Below are positions 1-4,891 of a DNA stretch of 28,677 nucleotides, piece after piece. Each line of letters begins with the position of its first letter. Within the stretch, counting starts at the first letter, position 1. A program made the translations under genes and the position numbers. The stretch spans positions 1 to 28,677 of IMG/VR virus record IMGVR_UViG_3300025853_000494; one strand, written 5' to 3'. The DNA comes from a virus. The notes beneath the pieces were generated by a model. That model did no database searches, was not told the origin of the DNA, and was given only the letters and a program-made list of their open reading frames with translations.

Positions 1-18
1 TTCACATATGCAACTATG

Positions 19-35
19 TTAGAAAAATTTTCTAA
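19..35. repeat. Palindrome TTAGAAAA-A-TTTTCTAA
   Basis: A perfect inverted repeat with 8-bp arms around one central A. It is AT-rich and lies at the very start of the leader. It could be an operator, or part of a terminator for a gene left of the window, but no T-tract or partner promoter is visible. It resembles the TTTTCA box only loosely. Confidence 0.4.
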
Positions 36-144
36 TATTAAGCTGTATTAGGTATACTTTTCTACTACATATTAACACTTGCCTCTGTGGTTAACACTTA
101 ATTTTCCTGATCTGTGTGTTTGTACATGCATAACGTACGTATAC

Positions 145-168
145 GGGGTGGCGGCCCATGCCCACCCC
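145..168. repeat. GC-rich hairpin in leader
   Basis: GGGGTGG (145-151) pairs perfectly with CCACCCC (162-168) across a 10-base loop. No run of T follows on either strand, so it is a poor intrinsic terminator. It stands out against the AT-rich surroundings. Function unknown. Confidence 0.4.
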
Positions 169-314
169 ATTGTTTACGCAGATTTCGGTCATATGTCATG
201 GGATTTGCCGCAATGTTTTGATCAATCTTGGCATTGCTTAAACATTCAATCTATAAACCGTTGCCCTATATAGGTTTTTCTTTTGCTGGCAATTGTTATG
301 CTATCACTTGCCTT

Positions 315-329
315 TTTTCACCATGAAAA
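315..329 (+). promoter_or_regulatory. TTTTCA-N3-TGAAAA box, copy A
   Basis: TTTTCA-CCA-TGAAAA followed by more A (seven in total). First of six copies in the first 3 kb. A TTGACA lies 13 bp downstream (343-348), but I see no good -10 at the matching distance. Probably a protein-binding site. Confidence 0.6.
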
Positions 330-407
330 AAACCAGTAGTTTTTGACACACCGCATGCGTTGCTTTGGCGGTGCATACCCTATGAGAACAAAGCAGGAAC
401 GGTCATG

Positions 408-448
408 TGTGACATATTTGCAACAGTGTGACATTCCCACTGTGACAT
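408..448. repeat. Three TGTGACAT direct repeats
   Basis: TGTGACAT occurs at 408-415, 427-434 and 441-448, with start-to-start distances of 19 and 14 bp, immediately upstream of box copy B. The last two copies are also part of a CAGTG-N9-CACTG inverted repeat (425-443). The half-site resembles the TGTGA of CRP-type sites, but no TCACA partner is present. Candidate operator or iteron cluster. Confidence 0.45.
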
Positions 449-471
449 AAATACCACACAGATAACGTAAA

Positions 472-486
472 TTTTCACCATGAAAA
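472..486 (+). promoter_or_regulatory. TTTTCA-N3-TGAAAA box, copy B
   Basis: TTTTCA-CCA-TGAAAA within a 25-bp stretch that matches copy C at all but one position. Its centre is about 68 bp upstream of the predicted start of transcript from the 512-540 promoter, a distance typical of an upstream activator site. Copy C has nearly the same spacing to its own promoter. Confidence 0.65.
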
Positions 487-511
487 AAAGTGAAATATGT
501 GTTTTTTCGCA

Positions 512-540
512 TTGCCAAAGCAATCAAAATTTGATCTAAT
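512..540 (+). promoter_or_regulatory. Putative sigma-70 promoter for gene 585-1202
   Basis: TTGCCA (512-517), 17 bp, TCTAAT (535-540): each hexamer is one base from consensus. Transcription would start near 547, directly at the TGGCA-ATAA-TGCCA repeat and about 38 bp before the gene. Confidence 0.5.
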
Positions 541-546
541 CATACA

Positions 547-560
547 TGGCAATAATGCCA
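547..560. promoter_or_regulatory. Inverted repeat TGGCA-N4-TGCCA at +1
   Basis: TGGCA-ATAA-TGCCA lies six bases after the predicted -10. An identical-arm repeat is at 1436-1449 in the same position relative to the next candidate promoter. It could be a repressor operator at the start site or a 5' mRNA hairpin. Confidence 0.5.
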
Positions 561-584
561 AGCAACAAATAAATGAGGTTTATC

Positions 585-1202
585 ATGACTATCACTATCA
601 ACAAGACCAATGCCGCCAAGATCGTTAATGCTGTTATTGAGTATGAAAGCAATCTGTCTGACATGTTTCATGTAAACTATGACAAGGTTTATCAACCATT
701 GCTTGATCTAATGAAAGCACGCCAAGCATACAAGGAAACACAAAAGACTGGCGTCCAAAAGGCAATGCTTGCTTGGGACCAAAACTATAGCATACGCGAC
801 AAAGCTGGAAATTATCGCATCACGCCAAAGACCATGAGCGCGGCAAAATTTGCGCTAGATACGCCAAAAGAACGCCTCTTTCAAATTGCCACCGCATGCA
901 ATGCCGCTTCTCTTGAGGGTGTTTATAACAACCGTAATTTTGATCAAGAGCCTACACAAAGAACACGCAAAAATGCGAGCGCAAGCAAAACGCCAGCAAG
1001 ACAAAGCAATCCTGATAACATTTCCAATTGGAAATTGCCTGAAATTGTTGCTGGCATTCTCGCGAATGACAAATATGGCGACATGAATGCGCCGGAAATT
1101 GTCGCATTGCTTGGAACAATTGCTCAAACACTATGTAAAGACAATGGTGTCAAACAAGCGGCCTTTTCACAAGCAATGGCCAAGACAAAGAAAGCGGCAT
1201 AA
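585..1202 (+). CDS. Early protein of unknown function (205 aa)
   Basis: I do not recognise this family. The start at 585 (MTITINKTNAAK) is chosen because GAGG (575-578) sits six bases before it; an in-frame ATG at 573 has no ribosome-binding site. The first ~120 residues look helical. Around residues 120-145 there is a basic, low-complexity linker rich in Lys, Arg, Ser and Ala. The last ~60 residues (from NISNWKLPEIVAG) look like a second helical domain, ending in a Lys-rich tail. The gene is a single-gene unit, with its own promoter candidate (512-540) upstream and a strong terminator (1226-1255) downstream. It is therefore expressed separately from the genes that follow, as expected for a regulator or early host-takeover protein. 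No helix-turn-helix is obvious. Confidence 0.8.
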   Translation: MTITINKTNAAKIVNAVIEYESNLSDMFHVNYDKVYQPLLDLMKARQAYKETQKTGVQKAMLAWDQNYSIRDKAGNYRITPKTMSAAKFALDTPKERLFQIATACNAASLEGVYNNRNFDQEPTQRTRKNASASKTPARQSNPDNISNWKLPEIVAGILANDKYGDMNAPEIVALLGTIAQTLCKDNGVKQAAFSQAMAKTKKAA

Positions 1203-1225
1203 GCTTACACAACACGCAACATACT

Positions 1226-1255
1226 GGCCGGGCATAATTGCCCGGTCTTTTTTTT
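1226..1255 (+). terminator. Intrinsic terminator after gene 585-1202
   Basis: CCGGGC (1228-1233) pairs with GCCCGG (1240-1245), extended by one G-U and one G-C pair, with a six-base loop ATAATT and eight T following. It closes the first transcription unit and implies a fresh promoter for the genes downstream. Confidence 0.9.
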
Positions 1256-1324
1256 GCGCCTAGTGTTTTAATGTGTTAATACATGAATACAGCCTGATTG
1301 CTCACCATATGACTACGGTCATAA

Positions 1325-1355
1325 GTGGGTGGTGGGTGGTGGTGGGGTGTGTGGC
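1325..1355 (+). repeat. G-rich GGGTGG tract
   Basis: A run of GGGTGG and GGTGG units on the plus strand with three runs of three or more G and several GG runs. Shorter copies lie at about 1382-1388 and 1457-1466, on either side of the candidate promoter. It could form a two-tier G-quadruplex or be simple-sequence slippage. The 1256-1519 gap also holds box copies C and D. Confidence 0.5.
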
Positions 1356-1362
1356 AAATAAA

Positions 1363-1377
1363 TTTTCATCATGAAAA
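1363..1377 (+). promoter_or_regulatory. TTTTCA-N3-TGAAAA box, copy C
   Basis: TTTTCA-TCA-TGAAAA, flanked like copy B by TAAA on the left and AAAGTG on the right. Its centre is about 66 bp before the predicted transcript start of the 1398 promoter, matching the geometry of copy B. Confidence 0.65.
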
Positions 1378-1397
1378 AAAGTGGGTGGCTACACGGC

Positions 1398-1428
1398 TTG
1401 ACTTATCTTTTCTGTATGATACTATAAG
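1398..1428 (+). promoter_or_regulatory. Candidate promoter upstream of gene 1520
   Basis: TTGACT (1398-1403) and TATAAG (1423-1428) are good hexamers but are 19 bp apart, longer than usual. The position fits: it follows a terminator and precedes the next gene, with an upstream box and a +1 inverted repeat arranged as at 472-560. A long spacer might make it activator-dependent. Confidence 0.4.
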
Positions 1429-1435
1429 GAATGCT

Positions 1436-1449
1436 TGGCAGTGATGCCA
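1436..1449. promoter_or_regulatory. Inverted repeat TGGCA-N4-TGCCA, second copy
   Basis: TGGCA-GTGA-TGCCA begins seven bases after the candidate -10 at 1423-1428. The arms are identical to those at 547-560 and only the four-base centre differs, so it is probably the same operator or 5' RNA hairpin used twice. Confidence 0.5.
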
Positions 1450-1487
1450 CTTTTATGGGTGGTGGTGATGTCAACATAAAACAAAAA

Positions 1488-1502
1488 TTTTCATGGTGAA
1501 AA
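1488..1502 (+). promoter_or_regulatory. TTTTCA-N3-TGAAAA box, copy D
   Basis: TTTTCA-TGG-TGAAAA, 17 bp before the ATG of gene 1520. The box itself contains an in-frame ATG-GTG-AAA-AAA, as do copies E and F. Confidence 0.6.
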
Positions 1503-1519
1503 AATATAGGAGGTCATAT

Positions 1520-1771
1520 ATGGCTAAACACTTAAATCTAGTGTGGGATAATGGCAGAATGGTTCCACCATCGCGTACTGCCAGATCACACTCAAGGCAT
1601 TATGTGCCATCGGGTCAAGATGCCTACATGCAAACTTATGGGCATGTAAACTGTCAACATCTATTCAAACACACTCATGAAACATATGAGGATGTTCAAT
1701 TTGCACAGGCGGCTGTTGAATTGACAAATATGATTGATTGGGATACACTTTTAGAAAGTGAAGACTTCTAA
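1520..1771 (+). CDS. Small protein of unknown function (83 aa)
   Basis: The start at 1520 (MAKHLNLVW) follows a full AGGAGG (1508-1513) at six bases. An in-frame ATG inside box D (1493) would add nine residues but has no ribosome-binding site. The N-terminal half is rich in His, Arg and Ser with several aromatic residues. The C-terminal third is acidic (ending WDTLLESEDF) and probably helical. No motif or family is recognised. It is the first gene after the 1226-1255 terminator and precedes the GP88-like gene by a short gap that contains box copy E. Confidence 0.7.
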   Translation: MAKHLNLVWDNGRMVPPSRTARSHSRHYVPSGQDAYMQTYGHVNCQHLFKHTHETYEDVQFAQAAVELTNMIDWDTLLESEDF

Positions 1772-1785
1772 ACATCAACCGAAAA

Positions 1786-1800
1786 TTTTCATGGTGAAAA
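1786..1800 (+). promoter_or_regulatory. TTTTCA-N3-TGAAAA box, copy E
   Basis: TTTTCA-TGG-TGAAAA followed directly by AAATG, so the GGTGA in the right half could act as ribosome-binding site for the ATG at 1803. It is the only recognisable element in the gap between genes 1520 and 1803. Confidence 0.6.
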
Positions 1801-1802
1801 AA

Positions 1803-2672
1803 ATGACTATCTACAATCTCAAAAACTATCGTGACTATATGCGTAACGCTAACCAGACATTGCGTGAGCATTATGACAATGACCCACTCATTGTTGCCTG
1901 TCGTGAGGCGGCACGTACCAAGATTGCCAATGCTTTGCAGTCTGACGGTGTACTTGACTGGTCAATGTTACCTAACCTGCTCACTCGCAATCCCAAGCTG
2001 GTCAAGTCCGACAAAGAGGATGTGCTGACTGCTGGCATTGCAATGGCTGCATCATGGGCGTCTGGTTACAATGGGTGCAATGATGCGTCTATCGGGTGTG
2101 GTAAGGTCTGTCTTACATTTAGTGGTCATGGGCAAAAGCACATGGTTATTGATGGCAGACATCATGTTCACATTGCTCGTATTACTCGTATGCTGTTATG
2201 GATGGAGTATCGTGACCAATTCAAGGCTAGGCTGTTGCATGAGATACGATTACACAAACGCAAAGCTGACAGACTAGGTGTGACGTGTTCTGTGCGGCCT
2301 AATGTGGTGCAGGATATTATGTGGGAAAAGCTATTTCCTGAGATGTTCAGTGCCTTTCCTGACGTGGTATTCTATGACTACACCAAAAATATTAGGCGTG
2401 ATGTCAGTCACATACCAAACTACAGCTTGACATTCTCGCTGAACGAATCCAACAGCTTGTTTATTGAAACAGCATTCATGAAAGGCTGGAATGTGGCTGT
2501 TGTGTTGCGTAATGCCGCAAAGGTTTTGCCCAAGCAATTTATGGGCAAGCGTGTCATCAACGGTGACGCACATGACTATCGGCCTAGTGATCCACATGGT
2601 GTGTTCGTTGGGCTGTTGCCTAAGGGTCCGACTGCTTGGAAAGACACATCAGGCTTTGTTTATGACGCATAA
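1803..2672 (+). CDS. GP88-like phage protein (289 aa)
   Basis: The central part resembles the phage 'gene product 88' family, known from mycobacteriophages and other phages and of unknown function. Features seen are a cysteine cluster C92-x6-C99-x3-C103, an Arg- and His-rich helical stretch after it (HHVHIARITRM), a VRPNVVQDIMWE segment (165-175) and YDYTK (191-195). The N-terminal ~70 residues look like a separate helical region. Clustered Cys could bind a metal or Fe-S centre; this is inference. Start: ATG 1803 follows GGTGA in box E, while ATG 1791 lies within the box and has no ribosome-binding site. Base composition is like its neighbours. The assignment rests on remembered motif order, so it is moderately secure. 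Confidence 0.7.
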   Translation: MTIYNLKNYRDYMRNANQTLREHYDNDPLIVACREAARTKIANALQSDGVLDWSMLPNLLTRNPKLVKSDKEDVLTAGIAMAASWASGYNGCNDASIGCGKVCLTFSGHGQKHMVIDGRHHVHIARITRMLLWMEYRDQFKARLLHEIRLHKRKADRLGVTCSVRPNVVQDIMWEKLFPEMFSAFPDVVFYDYTKNIRRDVSHIPNYSLTFSLNESNSLFIETAFMKGWNVAVVLRNAAKVLPKQFMGKRVINGDAHDYRPSDPHGVFVGLLPKGPTAWKDTSGFVYDA

Positions 2673-2685
2673 ACGTGAATATGAC

Positions 2686-2714
2686 TTGACTTCAAAGATA
2701 CCAACAGGTATAAC
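2686..2714 (+). promoter_or_regulatory. Sigma-70 promoter P2686
   Basis: TTGACT (2686-2691), exactly 17 bp, TATAAC (2709-2714). The same hexamer pair and spacing recur at 6239-6267, with a close relative at 12086-12114. It lies in a 78-bp gap and would drive the run of small genes from 2751 to about 6235. Confidence 0.8.
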
Positions 2715-2750
2715 ACCACTATAGCAACCAACAGAAAAGGAGATTTTGCT

Positions 2751-3005
2751 ATGATTATCAACTACCTCGACACAAAACTGACTCTTCTTCGCTTTCGTCT
2801 TTCGGGCCACAAGCCTACCATTATCCGCAACAACAAGCGGGTGAGCCGTGGCTATTCAGTAGAATTGTCTGCCAAGGGTAACTTCATTGAAGTGAACAAT
2901 GGCATGCAGGTTCAATACTTCACGAAAGCTAATCCTTTTCACAATGTTTATCGCATTGTGTCCAAGAATGGGAATGACTTCATCACGCACAGGGTGCAGT
3001 CATAA
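2751..3005 (+). CDS. Small basic protein of unknown function (84 aa)
   Basis: The start at 2751 follows AAGGAG (2736-2741) at nine bases and lies about 30 bp after the predicted transcript start of P2686. The protein is basic, with alternating hydrophobic and polar residues that suggest a small beta-rich fold (segments SRGYSVELSAKGNFIEV and VYRIVSKNGNDFITHRV). No family is recognised. As the first gene behind a strong host-type promoter it is probably expressed early. Box copy F begins two bases after its stop codon. Confidence 0.75.
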   Translation: MIINYLDTKLTLLRFRLSGHKPTIIRNNKRVSRGYSVELSAKGNFIEVNNGMQVQYFTKANPFHNVYRIVSKNGNDFITHRVQS

Positions 3006-3006
3006 A

Positions 3007-3021
3007 TTTTCATGGTGAAAA
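3007..3021 (+). promoter_or_regulatory. TTTTCA-N3-TGAAAA box, copy F
   Basis: TTTTCA-TGG-TGAAAA plus A, identical to copy E over the box. The ATG in its centre (3012) is the best start for the small gene that follows. Last of six copies. Confidence 0.6.
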
Positions 3022-3179
3022 AAATCACCATCATTAATCCAGTGGCTAGGGCAATGGCGGTTAATCGCCGCCGTGCCTTAGTCGTACCACCCAAGAAGGG
3101 CAAAGGCTCTTACAACAGAAAGAAGGACAAGACAGATGCAAAGCAACAACAGTTCAAATTTCCAGAAGATCAAGGCTAA
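3012..3179 (+). CDS. Small Lys/Arg-rich phage protein (55 aa)
   Basis: ATG 3012 sits inside box copy F and opens a frame beginning MVKKITIINPVARAMAVNRR and continuing with a strongly basic stretch (VPPKKGKGSYNRKKDK). Short proteins of this type (NPVA...RR followed by a Lys-rich tail) are common in marine phages, from memory, and have no assigned role. The charge suggests nucleic-acid binding. No Shine-Dalgarno sequence precedes the start, so initiation may depend on the AU-rich box or on coupling to gene 2751. Its 3' end overlaps the next small gene by 44 bases in another frame. Confidence 0.65.
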   Translation: MVKKITIINPVARAMAVNRRRALVVPPKKGKGSYNRKKDKTDAKQQQFKFPEDQG

Positions 3180-3276
3180 GAAACAGCCACGTAAAAAGTA
3201 CAACAAGCCTCAACTTGTTTCGCGCAAGCAGGAGAGGAAGTTTGTACAACAACAAAAGCAAGTAGCATTTAGCTAG
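3136..3276 (+). CDS. Small basic protein overlapping the previous gene (46 aa)
   Basis: ATG 3136 is preceded by AAGGA (about 3122-3126). The frame encodes a Lys/Gln/Arg-rich peptide (MQSNNSSNFQKIKAKKQPRK, then KYNKPQLVSRKQERKFVQQQ) ending at TAG 3274-3276, 14 bases before the next start. It overlaps gene 3012 by 44 bases. Both overlapping frames are highly basic, which may partly reflect shared A-rich sequence, so one of them could be incidental. The ribosome-binding site and tidy spacing to the next gene favour it being real. Function unknown. Confidence 0.55.
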   Translation: MQSNNSSNFQKIKAKKQPRKKYNKPQLVSRKQERKFVQQQKQVAFS

Positions 3277-3290
3277 AAAGGAGTTATGTT

Positions 3291-3497
3291 ATGGTAGGAC
3301 TTTTAATAGTAACTGCATTCGCATTGTTCGCTAATGACAATGCTGAATTTTTCAAGGATGTAGAGGTGAAACGTGAACAAGGTTGTACCTTCACCTATGT
3401 AGGCAAACAATATGCGAGGCAACATGTTCCTCATATCGCATGGGGTGAGCATGTATATTTCAGCATGGAACCATGTAAGGAGAATGACGATGCCTAA
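3291..3497 (+). CDS. Small protein with hydrophobic N-terminus (68 aa)
   Basis: The start at 3291 has AAAGGAG (3277-3283) seven bases upstream. Residues 1-14 (MVGLLIVTAFALFA) form a hydrophobic segment that could be a signal peptide or membrane anchor. The remainder is polar with two Cys (C32, C63) and several His and aromatic residues. It could be an exported or membrane-tethered early protein, possibly acting at the host envelope. No family is recognised. The stop overlaps the next gene by eight bases, so the two are probably translationally coupled. Confidence 0.65.
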   Translation: MVGLLIVTAFALFANDNAEFFKDVEVKREQGCTFTYVGKQYARQHVPHIAWGEHVYFSMEPCKENDDA

Positions 3498-3990
3498 TCA
3501 TACAGACAACAGAGTAACACTGTATCACAAAGACAGTCAGCAGATTGACATGATTTACAACATCATGAACACACCAGACACGCCACTGTGCCAGACACTT
3601 ATCCCTATGCCAAAGGAACTTGAAGGCACAGCAGGATTTGATGAGAATGGTGTGGCAGGCTGGTACAAATGGCGTCTGGACAATTGGGGTACAAAGTGGG
3701 ATGTGTATGATGCTCAATGTGATTACTTTGATGCTAACACACTGCGACTATATTTCGACACCGCATGGTCGCCACCTATGCGCATCTATGAAAAACTAAC
3801 CGATATGGGCTTTGAGGTGACAGCACGTTACCTTGATGAAGGTTGGGGATACATCGGTGAATACGTTAATGGTGATGACTGGTGTACTAATGACGTTGAG
3901 AGTGTTGCTGAACACTACCCTGAACTGGACGAGGAGTTTGGTATTAGTGAGCGTATAGCTGAGTATCAGGATGAGGAGAATGCGGCATGA
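3490..3990 (+). CDS. Api92/YubB (DUF1281)-like protein (166 aa)
   Basis: The sequence resembles the DUF1281/Api92-like proteins of phages and plasmids, whose C-terminal part is a ferredoxin-like fold (the YubB type). Visible hallmarks are WYKWRLDNWGTKWDVYD near residues 56-72, then the aromatic LRLYFDTAWSPPMRIYEKL and a Gly/Asp-rich WGYIGEY. Function of the family is unknown. The start at 3490 has AAGGAG (3477-3482) at seven bases; ATG 3484 is too close to it. The C-terminus is acidic. The stop forms an ATGA overlap with the next, very small gene. Confidence 0.7.
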   Translation: MPNHTDNRVTLYHKDSQQIDMIYNIMNTPDTPLCQTLIPMPKELEGTAGFDENGVAGWYKWRLDNWGTKWDVYDAQCDYFDANTLRLYFDTAWSPPMRIYEKLTDMGFEVTARYLDEGWGYIGEYVNGDDWCTNDVESVAEHYPELDEEFGISERIAEYQDEENAA

Positions 3991-4082
3991 CAATGGATAT
4001 GATTCCACTTGTAGTGAACTGCATTGCCTTTGGCTGGTGCCTCGCACTGTTCTTACACAGAAAGGAGAACACAAATGACTAA
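3987..4082 (+). CDS. Single-span membrane microprotein (31 aa)
   Basis: ATG 3987 overlaps the preceding stop codon (ATGA) and has GAGGAG (3973-3978) eight bases upstream. The peptide begins MTMDMIPLVVNCIAFGWCLA, carries one hydrophobic helix over roughly residues 5-23, then LFLHRKEN and a short polar tail. It ends eight bases inside the next gene. The ribosome-binding site, coupling and amphitopic layout support it as a real gene. Role unknown; small one-helix phage proteins include lysis inhibitors, holin partners and host membrane modulators. Confidence 0.6.
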   Translation: MTMDMIPLVVNCIAFGWCLALFLHRKENTND

Positions 4083-4344
4083 TGACCTACAACTAACAGA
4101 CTATGAGCGTGGCTATCTGACTGCCTATTATGACACAGTTGTGTTTGATGCTATGGCAGACAGTTGTGACGAGGATTGGTTCGGTGTTAAGATAGGTGAC
4201 AGGATGTTTGACCTGAACGCATGGGCAGATGAGGACACAGGAAAGTTTGTCTGTGTAGTTTATGACTGCATATGGGTGAACGATAGTTGGCAGACAAATT
4301 CTGTCCAGAATGGATGGGTGTTGACAGATGAGGCAGATGAATGA
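4075..4344 (+). CDS. Acidic protein of unknown function (89 aa)
   Basis: The start at 4075 follows AAAGGAG (4060-4066) at eight bases. The protein begins MTNDLQLTDYERGYLTAYYD and is strongly acidic throughout, with several Trp and Tyr residues (DEDWFGVKIGDRMFD, WVNDSWQ). Such acidic, aromatic-rich small proteins are common in phage early regions, where some mimic DNA or bind host enzymes; this is only an analogy. The stop overlaps the next start (ATGA at 4341-4344), indicating coupled translation. Confidence 0.65.
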   Translation: MTNDLQLTDYERGYLTAYYDTVVFDAMADSCDEDWFGVKIGDRMFDLNAWADEDTGKFVCVVYDCIWVNDSWQTNSVQNGWVLTDEADE

Positions 4345-4670
4345 ACTGCTGGAACTGTAAGACAGAACTTATCTGGGGCAGTGACTTTGATCTTGACCAC
4401 GAGAATGAATCCTATTCAATGATGACTGCCCTGCACTGCCCTAATTGTGAGTGTGATGTAGAGGTATATTATCCAAAGGAGAATGAAACAATGACTGAAT
4501 ACAGACCTTTCATAGACAGGAAACATCTTATGCAACACATATCTGCATTGCTAGATGAGATTGATTTTCTGAGAGAACAACTGCAACCCCACGACACTGG
4601 ACACATACACACTGCAATCGGTGTGCTAGAAAGTCGTGTAGATAAATTATGGGAGAGTATGAAAACATGA
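4341..4670 (+). CDS. Zinc-ribbon protein with possible internal start (109 aa)
   Basis: Residues 3-6 (CWNC) and 33-38 (CPNCEC) form a two-knuckle zinc-ribbon pattern. After it comes a separate helical segment (about residues 51-109) with heptad-like Leu/Ile spacing (LMQHISALLDEIDFLREQL). An in-frame ATG at 4491 with AAAGGAG (4475-4481) nine bases upstream could start a 59-residue product consisting of the helical part alone. Coupled to both neighbours by ATGA overlaps (4341-4344, 4667-4670). Zinc ribbons of this size in phages include restriction-alleviation and transcription-factor types, but nothing here separates those options. Confidence 0.7.
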   Translation: MNCWNCKTELIWGSDFDLDHENESYSMMTALHCPNCECDVEVYYPKENETMTEYRPFIDRKHLMQHISALLDEIDFLREQLQPHDTGHIHTAIGVLESRVDKLWESMKT

Positions 4671-4891
4671 TACAAGTAATTGGACAATTTGGTTGCGTCT
4701 ATTGCGAATTGCTTTGCAATGACCTTGACCTGTATGCTATACCTTACAAGTACCGTGAACTTAATCCACGGCTGAAGCGTTGGTTTCGTAGGCGTGGGTA
4801 CACAACAGTGCCACAGGTATGGTTAGACGGTGTACACATAGGTGGACACAAAGAGTTTCAACACTGGCTAAAGGAGCGAGAGAATGAATAG
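4667..4891 (+). CDS. Glutaredoxin (74 aa)
   Basis: A short thioredoxin-fold protein with the redox motif CVYC at residues 10-13, the cis-proline segment TVPQVWLDG and the glycine pair HIGGHKEF that contacts glutathione in glutaredoxins. It should reduce disulphides, and the obvious client is the phage ribonucleotide reductase at 15130-17091, whose C-terminal cysteine pair needs re-reduction. The start at 4667 makes an ATGA overlap with the previous gene; an upstream in-frame ATG (4649) has no better ribosome-binding site. It overlaps the next gene by eight bases. Confidence 0.85.
   Translation: MIQVIGQFGCVYCELLCNDLDLYAIPYKYRELNPRLKRWFRRRGYTTVPQVWLDGVHIGGHKEFQHWLKERENE

Larger units (their letters stand above)
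1..572. other. Gene-free leader / control region
   Basis: No open reading frame here has a convincing ribosome-binding site or protein-like composition. The stretch instead holds short ordered elements: a palindrome (19-35), a GC-rich hairpin (145-168), two copies of the TTTTCA-N3-TGAAAA box (315-329, 472-486), three TGTGACAT direct repeats (408-448), a likely sigma-70 promoter (512-540) and an inverted repeat at its expected start site (547-560). It is the largest gene-free stretch in the window. A control region for the rightward genes fits best; an attachment site or replication origin could also lie here but is not demonstrated. Confidence 0.6.

Noticed and set aside
79-273. 64-residue plus-strand open frame in the leader
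   Set aside because: TTG start, no ribosome-binding site, Cys/His/Trp-rich composition unlike a protein, and it crosses the GC hairpin at 145-168.
343-348. Perfect TTGACA in the leader as a promoter -35
   Set aside because: No acceptable -10 at 15-19 bp downstream; the region there is GC-rich (GGCGG).
382-450. 22-residue frame over the TGTGACAT repeats, possible leader peptide
   Set aside because: No ribosome-binding site and no regulatory codon pattern; the frame is a by-product of the repeats.
318-527. 69-residue minus-strand open frame
   Set aside because: It spans box copies A and B and the TGTGACAT repeats, has no ribosome-binding site, and would be the only leftward gene in the arm.
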